Part shown: positions 39,073-64,000 of the stretch, in pieces
Position numbering within the stretch: the stretch's first letter is position 1
Layout: each line of letters starts with the position of its first letter
DNA from: Erpobdella octoculata
Lineage: Eukaryota; Annelida; Clitellata; Hirudinida; Erpobdellidae
NCBI GenBank assembly: GCA_963978895.1
Contig: OZ022241.1
Span: forward strand, 25,096,573-25,160,572
Length of the DNA stretch: 64,000 bases
Direction: 5' to 3'
Translations under genes and position numbers: made by a program
The notes under the pieces: generated by a model
Told to the model about the DNA's origin: nothing
The model's database searches: none
The model's input: only the letters and a program-made list of their open reading frames with translations

Positions 39073-42000
39073 CCAATGTATGTGTGTGTGTGTCTACATG
39101 TGTATATTACTTTGTTTCTAGGCATTTGTAAGGGAACAATTTGGGGCAAAATTATGCTTATGATAATTTCTATCTTCATACAATTAATTTTTTACATTTC
39201 ATTTAATTTAAATAGAATAATCTTTAAAATACATTACTTTTTTATTACTTTCTTTTTTAAGTAATTAACATCTTTTCTCTTTTTTAGGACCTTAACAATG
39301 ACTTTTTCAATTAAATAAAAGCGGTGATTGGAGGGTGCTGTTCTAGAATTCCGTGTAAAAAATAATAAAGCCTGCAGCAGAATATTTTTTAGCAAATAAG
39401 TTTTCTTATGCGGTCTTTGAGGGATATTGCAAATTGTCTGTAGTTGAGAAAGGATCTGATTATATAACGCAACAAAGCTTCAGCGTTCTTTCAAAATGTT
39501 GTGTTTGGTGCATCTCTGAATTGCGGTCTATATAGTTGTATACTTTTATGTTTTTAATATGGAATAATCAAAAACAAGATTTTAATGCAGCTTAGCACGT
39601 TAACGTTTTCAATAAAGAAATGAATTTTTACAATCAGAGTGTGCTTGTAGTCGAGACTTAAGCAGAATTTTTTTACCATTAAATGTTCAGACATATTTAT
39701 TTATATTAAATAATTAAACAACATTATGTTGGGGAAAAGCTGTAGATCGTCACAACGAAGCTTTGTTTGTTCCTAAAAGAAGTTTTTTGCTCCAAATTAT
39801 TTTACCGAAAAAGCTATGTTCAGTGCATGAGATTGCTCACTATAAGTAGGAGCAATTGAAGATGATGCCTGCATACCCTGCAGAGTTTAGGAGTTTCTCT
39901 CTGCTCAGCACCAACTTGTTTATGCTTGGTTTGTTTTTCTGCAGCATTTTTTTATTAACCTGCTGCTTTTGGAAGAAAGAGAGAGGAATCATCCTTTACA
40001 AGACCAATAAGGCGGCATGACACGAGATTTATATTTCCTGTATCTTTTCTTATTCTGAAAAGAGATTTAAGAAATACTTTGAGAAATATTTTTTTAAATT
40101 TCGTGTTGAAGTTTATATGTAACTATGATGTGAAATGAAACTGCTTCTTCCCGACTCTTCGATTTATTGTTGCTATTATTTTCTTTTGTTTTCGTGCTCG
40201 TGAAGAACTGCGTGGCTTCCATGCTCTTTTGACGTTTTATTTGTAGAGAAGCGAAAATTACATACTGCCTCAAGAGTTATTGCTTGTATATGAAGTGTAG
40301 CAACAGGTTGTCCAACCATAATGGGAGGGAGCTGCTGTTTTTCGCTATCAGAATCTTTCTTTTGCGATCTTGTTTGGTGCAAGTGAACTGACATCCATAT
40401 TTTCCTTTGTATCCCGGCTTACTGCCAACAATAAATCTGATTCTTATACTACAAGTGAGATTCACGTGTCTGCTTTCGACTCTTAATGTTTGAAAATGCT
40501 TTTAATGAAAACTTAAAGACGTGGTTTTTTAAATTACGACATTATGGAAGGGATGCGTGATTAATTTCAATTTTTGAGTAAAATAAAAGATTTATTTTTT
40601 ATCTGATTTTGAGTTCGTGCTTACAAATTTCTAAGTGGTCAACAAAGGTGAGATTATTGTTTTTAAATTTCATTTTTATCATAAGTTCACCTCTAAACGG
40701 AGCATTTTTATTCTAATGCACAATTGAATTTAAGTTGGCCGTAGTTATTGATATTTATTCTAACATGGAAACACATTAACGCCACGATGACAGCTTCTTT
40801 ACGTTATGGTTTGTAGTGTAAACAGATTATAAGTTAGTTGTAAATGTAGGAACTAACAATTGCGCACGTACATAATAATTATCAAAAAAATTTCTCTTTT
40901 AAGCACTTCGAATTTCTTTCAGTGTATCACCTATTTATTTGCAAACTTCTCTATTGTCATACTTTTTGCGAATACCACAAGCCAAGTAAGAAAACAGATA
41001 AGCATGAAATCAAATGAGGGTTTCTAAAAAAGTCGTTTTCAAACTAAAAGCTAAAGTATACATTTCGTGTATCTTATAATCGGTAAGTTTATAAAGGTTT
41101 GCATGCTAGCCGTCGTTGCTGGGGGGGGGATATATTGGAAATTGTTGACGTAAAAATGACCAATGATCATTCTGATATATCTGGAGATGGGTGGAACCAG
41201 CACCGGCATTCATGTCCTGCAGATGTTCCATAGGTGCTATAGAAACATTGGTGTTCATCATCATCATCATCATAAGGGGTGGTGATGACTCACAATCGCA
41301 ACACGTGCATGCAAGCAAGCACGGTTCTTTTCTCCTCGCAGCAGTTTCAAACGATCGATTGAAGCAATCCTAAAGAAAGAATTGATCGATGTGTCGTACT
41401 AGGTGTCTGTTTGTGATCGTGCCTCGTCGTGTTTTCTTCTAAAGTGGTGTGTTAAAGGTATGGTTACTTGTGTTGTGTTCAGATTCAAATAAGCTCTTAA
41501 ACTAAGACTTAGCCTTATGCCATTTTTTTAAGTAACACCCAGTTTTTCTGTGTGTCTCTCTATTGTCAGTCTCACCCACCCACTCTCAATTTTTTTATAT
41601 TACCAAACATTTCGTAGTTTAGCGTTAGACGTAATAACACGTGTCTAAAGTTTTTGACCGTATAAGCATTGGGTCCCTGAATTTTACTATTCACTCACAT
41701 TTTCATGATATTTAATTGTTCAGCTTCTTAGTCCGTGCACGTGAACAAGAAATTGACTTGCACGATCGAATGAGAACACGTGCCATCTGGGAACACCTGT
41801 TCTTCTGCGTCATTGTTCTCTACGCTCATCGTAATATTGGAAGCAATCCTACAATTCTACAGTCCATCATAATAAATACAATATCATGCAGGCAGATTAT
41901 ACGGAACCGGCAAGTTATTTTAGCTCAGCGTTATAAACAGATATAATTCACGAGATAGCTAAGACACGACTAGCTGGATCCGGTCAAGTTAATCTTTTAA

Positions 42001-42074
42001 TTCAAGCTGAAGAATGACATTTTTATTGATATTATTTTTTTAATACTTTAAATATCCCTACCATATGAAATGTT
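39071..42074. other. Unassigned AT-rich DNA
   Basis: Relatively free of recognisable transposons compared with the rest of the window. Contains an (ATC)n run at about 41255-41272. It probably holds 5' regulatory sequence and untranslated exons of the zinc-finger gene, which I cannot delimit. Confidence 0.35.
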
Positions 42075-42360
42075 TTGATGCTGGCACACAATTTTAAAAC
42101 AATACGAAAACGTCTTAAGAATTTCCGCGGGACAGCTGCTGCTCGTTCAAACGCGATCGATTCTATTTTATTTTCCTCCTCGGTTTGGCAACAAGTAATG
42201 AATGGCGTACAACGCATTGGGGACGACCAGCTCAGTTCTATCAATGTCTGTTTCGAGGCTTCGTACGATTATCAAGCCGCATTCTGGGTGGTTGTATCGA
42301 CTAGAACTTCACCAATAAATGTGCTTTATAGTTTCACCCAGAAAGATGCAATCGGGCCAG
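42075..42360 (+). CDS. Possible coding exon of unknown gene
   Basis: Open frame MLAHNFKTIRKRLKNFRGTA to FTQKDAIGPG, ending exactly at a strong donor CCAG|GTGAGC (42361). The translation is well mixed and not low-complexity. Splicing to the exon at 43232 would hit a TGA after six codons, so it is not a simple upstream exon of the zinc-finger ORF. Family unknown. Confidence 0.3.
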
Positions 42361-42841
42361 GTGAGCAAACATTCAGGAAGCCAATTTTCTAGTTAAGACT
42401 AACGCAACTCTCTTTTCAAATCGAAATAACCTCATATTTTATCTAAATCTTTTTGTTATAATTTTTTAGTGAAATCAACTAGCCACTCTTTCAGTTTTAC
42501 CTCTAAGACTTTATAAGATTTAGAGGTAAAACTTTAAGAATTTTGAACTCAGTACCAGTACCAGTCCTTCAATTTTGCTCCTGGCACGCCATTTTACAAA
42601 ATTTCCATTTTCCTTTGAGTTAAAAAATAACTTTAATGTTTAGGAGGTACAATGCTGCTAAACTTTTTTTTTATTTCATTGATATTTGTAGAACTGTTTT
42701 CTTTCACTCACAACTTCAATTCGCTAATTTATTTACAATCTTAGTATCGGAGCACTTTCTAGGTCTGTTAAAGGCGCTATAGACATTTTCTTAGGTAGTT
42801 TCTGTATTGATTAAATCCATAAAGAAAAAAGACAGTTAAAG

Positions 42842-42847
<6 letters not shown>

Positions 42848-42872
<25 letters not shown>
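42848..42872 (+). repeat. (GA)n microsatellite
   Basis: AGAGAGAGAG run followed by AAAGAGAGCGAAAGAGG. Confidence 0.9.
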
Positions 42873-42880
<8 letters not shown>

Positions 42881-43247
42881 CGAAAGAGGCAAAACGGCGA
42901 TGGGAGAGGGCATATTAATCGATAAAACCGATGTTGACGATGTTAGCTAGGCACCATCTGTTGTCTTAAGAGGGATTCAGTTTTTCTTTTGTAGTGCTCC
43001 TCACCTTGTTCTTCAACGTTTCTTTTAAAAAAAGTTAACTTATAGTTTTACTTGTGTCGACTTGATTTTGTTGCTCAATATCATGGATGTCGTTTAACCT
43101 GGTTCTGCATAAATCTCCAACAACTGTTTCTGTTAAAATTTCTAAAAGTGAACTTTTATTCATTTCAAAATCAATCGGTAGCTCGTTTTTTCGCGTTTAA
43201 TTATTTAAGCATCTGAAAATTTGTTTGCAGAAAACCGTTATGAAAAA

Positions 43248-52182
<8,935 letters not shown>

Positions 52183-53158
52183 TCCTGATAGAGCCTTCTA
52201 TAAATTTGTTTATGTTTTTTTTTTGGGCTGTTTTAATTTAAATGAAAACTTTCGTTTTTATTGGTGGCGGTTCAAGTAGTATTTTTGACATCTCTTTTTT
52301 GTTTTGGTGCCTTATGTTCTTCAGATGTTTTATTCCTGAAACCTACATTGTCGAGTGATTCATTTAAAATGTTTTGATGTTTAGGTGGCAGAGTTCTTTT
52401 TCTTACTTTGTTGTGTATGTCTCCCTTTTTTTGAATGGAGTGTCTTGTTAAATATTATTTTTGATTCGTTTTATCAGCTTTTGATGATTTTGAAATTTGT
52501 TTATTTTGCCGTGCAGCAAACATTCAGCCTTATTAATTCAAAACGCCTTACTTAAGAACATATCATGCCAATCAGTGCCTAATCAATATATGAACATCTT
52601 TATGTGGTGCTGTACAACTTGTTGTTATCAAACAGATACATAGGCCTGGGTGCTTAGAAAATTCAAATTTGCATTAAAAAGTTTGTAACAGTTAAGGTCC
52701 ATTTTTGTTCTTATAAATAATATTTTTCCAGTCTGCTGAAAATCGGCTTGGTGCTAAACTTCTTTATCAGCTTAATAAACATGGGCAGACGTAAGACCAC
52801 ACATTTTTTGTTTTTTCCTTGCTTCCCATTTTTATCTAAGATTTTTCTACCTAGTGGTTTTGTGAAACATTACTAAGTTTTTGTGATAGTTTTTCCTTTC
52901 CTTTGCTTGCAGTGCTGGTTTTCTTTTGTTTTAAATGCCTTAGATCATTCTTTTTGATTGTTGTATAATTTTAGACTTACCATTCCTTAGTTTGATTTTT
53001 GGGGAATTTTGTGATCAAATAAATTCATTGCAGTTTACTATTTTTGTTATAAGTATACGTTGTAACGATGTGTCATGTAATCAAAAAATTTTACAGTTGG
53101 TACTTTCGTGACAAAATTAAATTTTTGACTTACCCATCTTACACCAACAATTTTTTTA
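52183..53158 (+). other. Probable 3' UTR and downstream sequence of the zinc-finger gene
   Basis: T-rich, non-coding. An AATAAA signal at about 53018 could serve as polyadenylation signal for a transcript ending about 850 bp after the stop. Inference only. Confidence 0.4.
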
Positions 53159-55150
53159 TTTTTAAAATGCAAGCCAAATGATATATAGCGAGTGTTTTAT
53201 CCAAGGCCGTAACAAGGAATTTTAAAGTGGGAGGCCCTCGAATTTTCTTTTTGTAGAGGCACTGTATAAATTTTCTGTCTCCACTAAGTGCAAGTTCCAG
53301 CGAATTGATCCCCAAAATGCGATTCCCGTGACGAATCAGGGTAAACGATTGGAACAACCTATATCTACAATATGTGGTCATCCTGATCGAGGCAAGCCAG
53401 TTGGTCGAGTGGTCCCAAACATTTCTAAACTAGAAAGTGCTACGATCAGTATTTTATCCAAACACCTTAACTGGGCGGATTTCCTAAAAGTTCCAAATTC
53501 CCCACGAATTTTAAGTTTTTCTAAAACCAATTTTGGAAAAATAGTATTTTTTGTGAAAAATGTAAGAAGCTTTTCAAAAAAGTACCCACTATTATGTCCC
53601 TCCTGGTCATCAGCTATGTTGAAAAAAAAGTGTATAATATTTTGAAAAAATTTTGGAACGTGTAGGTTTTTGAAATATTTTGTCTCCCCAACTTTCTACA
53701 TTTTCCCAAATTCAAGGGGTCTGAATGAAACAGTGGCTGCGATAATGAAACGAGGGATCAATAGTATGACACATCGAGGTTGGACTCACCCAGGGACGTC
53801 ATTTCAGCAGAATCTTAGAGGTCACAAAGTTTATGAAACCCACAGATCCCCAAAATTACTGATAACCGAGAGGGGATCGGTAATCGTAGATACGTTTCAA
53901 AAAATGTGCATAAATTTATACACTTTCTCTCCAAAAAAACTGGGGGCTGGAAAAAGAGGTAAGTTTTAGCTAGTGGCGGATTTATGAGGGAGCCCACGCC
54001 GTGCGTCGTGCGCCTCTATTCCGTCCTCTTAAAAAACTTTTTGTATTAATTTATCATTGTTTTCCAAACTGTTAGATACATTTCCCCCGATAGGTTATAT
54101 ACTTCGCTGGCTGAGGTTTTCCTTACATTCGCTAGTAGCAGTTGAGAAAAACTAAAAAGGAGAAAATAATAAAATAATATTTTAAATTTAATGAGCTGAA
54201 ATCTAAAAAAAATAATACAATTAGAAAATAACTTGTTTAATTTTAATTAAACGCGCTCCTTAGTCGCCTTACAACTATATTTGCATAAAATACATTAATA
54301 CAAATAATAATTTTATTTTCATGGGCTCATTAAGTTTCCATTGCATTCGCTAGATGGCTATTGAAAAACTAAAGAGTAGAAAATAATAATTAATTATTAA
54401 CTTAAATTTAACGAGCGCCTTAGTCGCCTCACGACTACATAGCATTTTTAATGTCTGTCTAAATAAAATGGCTTAATATGCAGTTACAGGGCAGTGCTAT
54501 TGTTATTAGTACAGCCTGCGAAAAAAATTCCTAGACTAGAAATTGATGTTCAAAATAGATAAATGCTGAGTGATGCATATGGGTAATAGAAATCAAGGGT
54601 TTCGGTATGAAATGTGAGGAATTGTGTTGAAGGCATCCAAAGAGGAAAGAGATCAGCAGCAAAACGAGCTAATGGGTCGTCCATAAGTACGTCACGCCAG
54701 GGGCATCATTTGCGGGGGGCAGGGAAAGAAAATGCCTCCGCAAGGATTTTCTAAAAAAAAATATTTTTAGGAAAGAAAAATAAATACAAAAACTTTAGAG
54801 AGGTATTTGAAGAAGTATTTGGTCATCAGCTTTTTTGGGAGAAGAAAATGCATAAGGTTTTGGAATTGTTATTTTAAGTAACTATCAAACCGGAGAGAGA
54901 GCATCCTGCGTTAGTAAATAGATAGTATGCATGCATTGTATTATTTTAGTTTACTGATTTTTATTTAAGAACATAAAATACTTTATTTTTGCACAATTTA
55001 TTTTTCTATTTTATCAGTGCAGTCTAAAACAATTTGTAGCCACAAAACAATGATCAAATTTGGTACCAGACTAGAGCCAAGCATACGTTGTATGACGAGA
55101 ACCCACACCAGCACACGCACACATAAGAAAGTGCTGTTCAAGCTGCACAA
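53159..55150. other. Unassigned repeats, no gene
   Basis: Contains a loose direct duplication: AAAACTAAA-GAGAAAATAATA plus TTAGTCGCCTTACAACTA at about 54145-54285 against 54365-54440. Open frames at 53328-53969 are not recognised. Confidence 0.4.
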
Positions 55151-57180
55151 TGGAATCCTAATTTATATTAAAAAGGCTACACTGCGAAACGAATGTGCAA
55201 ACCAGCACATACACACATCGGAAAGTTCTGATAAGGCTAGGTCTTGGGAGATAGCTAGAAAACCCGAAGCTAATCAAAAATGACAAACGTAGTGGGGTGT
55301 ATTGCCAAATGTCTTTCCAAGAAAGCGAACGCTGAACAGCATCTTCCCATGTCGTCCAATCTCCTTGTCGAGATAACTGAACAAACTTAATCATTCTCTG
55401 AGACTCGATTGCTTTCTTTCTTTCCTGAATGACCAGACTTGTTCATTCACTGGTGCTGGCTTTTGACCACCAAATTCGATGGGTTGACCCGAGACCCCGT
55501 TTTTCTTTTTGAACTGCACCAACTCTCTCTGCCCAACGTAAAGAGGCTTCAGCTTTTGTGATCTCCTTTCTGGCTACGGTTTTTCCGGACTTTACAAGAG
55601 GTCCCATTTCTCCAATTCTTTGATCCGAAGAGTTATCCAACTCGAGTTGTGTACGGATCTTGTTTATCTTAAAATCCTCAACCAAAGACTTCAGTGGCAA
55701 CCTCAGTTTGACATTCTTGCTCTACAAAGCTACCGAAGTAAATCCCGGAGACATACTCAACCATTTCTTTGTAAATTTATTCATCCTCCTTTCTATCTTT
55801 TCTACTAATGGTAAACTCATCTCATACATTGATAGAGGACAAAGCAATCTCGGTAATAGAACAAACTGAAGTAACCAATATTTGAACCTGCTCTGGAGTG
55901 GGCCGCATCAATTTTTACAAACTTTTATTTAGGTTACAATCTCTGTTTGTGTGTGTGTATGTGTGCGTGGTTTTCTCTGTACGCAAATCTTGCAAGTAAC
56001 ATTTAACCAGCTTTTTGACTAGCTAGGAAACTGAATTTTTCAGCATAGCCTTATAATGGATGACAATACATGATACATTTAAAAAAACCTAATTTGAACA
56101 TCTTTTGTATTTCTAAATCGTGTGTATTTGAAATTAAAGTTTGTGTTAAAAAACTCGTATTTTCTTTTAGTTGTTTCATATCTTCAAATGCCGATCGGAG
56201 AACTTCCAGTGTCGTTAAGCGAATCGTCATACTACCTTCCCAGACTTCTAACCGGTTTTTCTCTCAATGTTGGGATCTTGTTGCCAGCAACTGAAAACGT
56301 CACGTTGTCGTCGATCTTGCCTCGTCGCAGAGATAAGCATTTTGACTTAGTTGCCTTGAAACTCATGCCGCACCATGATAGCAACCCGCTGAATGCATCA
56401 AGAGCTTGTCGCATTGAGATACATTTATTAAGAACCAAAGTTTTATCATACATGAAAGCCTTCACAGATGGCATGAAGACACCTTTGCCGACGTAAGCTT
56501 CTTCCACGCGAGAACCCACTGCTTTCAGAAATAGCTGCATCACTAATACGAAGAAAATGTGTGAGATTGAGCAACCAATAGCAATACCGACTTCTAACTG
56601 AAACCATTCTGTTGAGCAAGATGACGCCGACAACCTCAATCTGAAATGGGTGAAGTACTACTGCAACATTTCTATCAAAAATTTAGAACATGATGCGATC
56701 TGAGAGTTTTCCAAAACAGTTGGTGACGAGCGGCTCCATAAGCATTGGCAAAGTCTAACCAGACAATGTTCAAACTGAAACGACTTTTTTTTAGCTCTTT
56801 TCAATGCTTCCCAGATGACTGACGAATGTTCGATGCATCCTGGTACTCCTGGCACTCCTCCATTCTGAACAGACCTGTCGATGTAATTGTTTTGAATTAC
56901 ATAGCTTTACAGTCTCCGAGCATGAACAGCAAAAATATCTTTCCCTCGACGTTTAACAATGAAATTGGGCAAAACTGATGTATTGCCTACGAGTCTTTTT
57001 CTTTCGGAATAAAAATGCCTTCTGCTCTCTGCCATTCGCTTTTAATTCTTCTTTTCCAAGAGCCTATAAATAGAGAATGCAATAATCTCAATACTTCTGG
57101 GCATTTTTTGTAGATAAGATATGGCTCAATAACCGTTGCTAACTCTTCACGCATTTTACATAGACATTTCAAACTTGATG
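55150..57180 (-). pseudogene. Degenerate LINE reverse transcriptase
   Basis: Minus-strand pieces in order: SEWQRAEGIFIPKEKDS (about 57000), then VPGVPGCIEHSSVIWEAL (56850) and NIVWLDFANAYG (about 56730). Then FQLEVGIAIGCSISHIFFVL and VKAFMYDKTLV where AFMDD is expected (56232-56639), then LSLRRGKIDDNVTFSV and PTLREKPVRSLG. After an interruption of about 500 bp come KSLVEDFKINKIRTQLE and EKRGLGSTHR (55443-55700), then GDWTTWEDAVQRSLSWKDIW (55158-55394). I recognise this as a LINE-like RT lineage widespread in invertebrates, but I cannot give the clade. Many stops, frameshifts and a damaged catalytic Asp pair show it is dead. Confidence 0.75.
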
Positions 57181-57289
57181 TATTATAATAAAATTTACAT
57201 ATTTGAATAGATAATTCAAAAACAAATCAATTTGTACAAGTCTCATCAAAATGCCTAAAAAATTAGAAGAGTAATTCAGTAATTTTCGG

Positions 57290-57440
57290 CTGTTCCGTAT
57301 AATTTCCGAATATCCTCGATCTTTCGGAAACGGTTTTTGAAAGTTCGGAATGAAATTATTTCCGAACCCGATTAAAACCGAACGTTCGGAAGAAAATTAT
57401 TTCCGATTACTTCCGTACCCGAATAAAACCAAACGACAAA
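57290..57440. mobile_element. hAT-like subterminal fragment
   Basis: Repeated CCGAACCCGATTAAAACCGA and TTCGGAAGAAAATTATTTCC words resemble the CCCGAACCCGA subterminal repeats of the hAT elements here. No terminal inverted repeat is certain. Confidence 0.35.
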
Positions 57441-57454
57441 CTTCCATGCTTAAT

Positions 57455-63986
<6,532 letters not shown>

Positions 63987-64000
63987 CTTCAGAGTCTGTA

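Overview
This window is animal nuclear DNA from an AT-rich, transposon-packed invertebrate genome. Exons are separated by GT-AG introns, and there are long (TA)n tracts, LINEs, a Penelope-like element (PLE), Helitron, piggyBac and hAT remnants, Gypsy-type LTR elements, tRNA-derived SINE sequence and satellites. No bacterial operon, CRISPR array or rRNA is visible. I cannot name the phylum from the sequence alone.

Only two loci look like ordinary protein genes. A THAP-domain gene lies on the minus strand at 3.7-5.6 kb in four inferred exons, two of them mutually duplicated, with one frameshift in an A/T homopolymer. A 1,222-residue, 13-finger zinc-finger protein lies on the plus strand at 43.2-52.2 kb in three inferred coding exons whose phases fit exactly.

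Layout: 0.2-1.75 kb, a satellite junction (354-bp family fragment, perfect palindrome, then a 177-bp tandem array). 3.16-3.33, a retroposon with an 11-bp target duplication. 3.7-5.6, the THAP gene. 5.9-6.6, a dead hAT transposase. 8.8-9.4, a solo LTR. 9.5-12.7, a hAT element split by a LINE. 13.2-14.8, the 3' half of a Gypsy-type element. 14.8-15.0, the same retroposon. 16.5-20.4, a gene-like spliced segment with tandemly duplicated exons, bounded by GCCGGC-rich repeats. 21.0-21.8, a hAT MITE with a perfect 8-bp target duplication. 22.2-23.3, a LINE. 25.2-28.1, a PLE with 657-bp inverted arms, each carrying a hammerhead-ribozyme motif. 28.1-29.4, a SINE and a Helitron Rep fragment. 29.5-34.2, a piggyBac element invaded by Helitron-like elements and an 890-bp pure octamer array. 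34.4-36.7, more Helitron-like copies, a retroposon and an RTE-type LINE. 43.4-46.6, a very young LTR retrotransposon without RT or integrase in intron 1 of the zinc-finger gene. 55.2-57.2, a dead LINE. 57.7-63.5, 17 tandem copies of a 354-bp satellite carrying a pol III-type promoter. 63.9-64.0, another PLE start with a second hammerhead motif.

The most interesting signals are the hammerhead motifs that overlap the PLE start codon, the pol III-promoter-bearing satellite, the recently mobilised gag-protease-only LTR element, and the symmetric tandem exon/intron array at 18.2-18.6 kb. All calls come from reading the sequence; no alignments or database searches were run.
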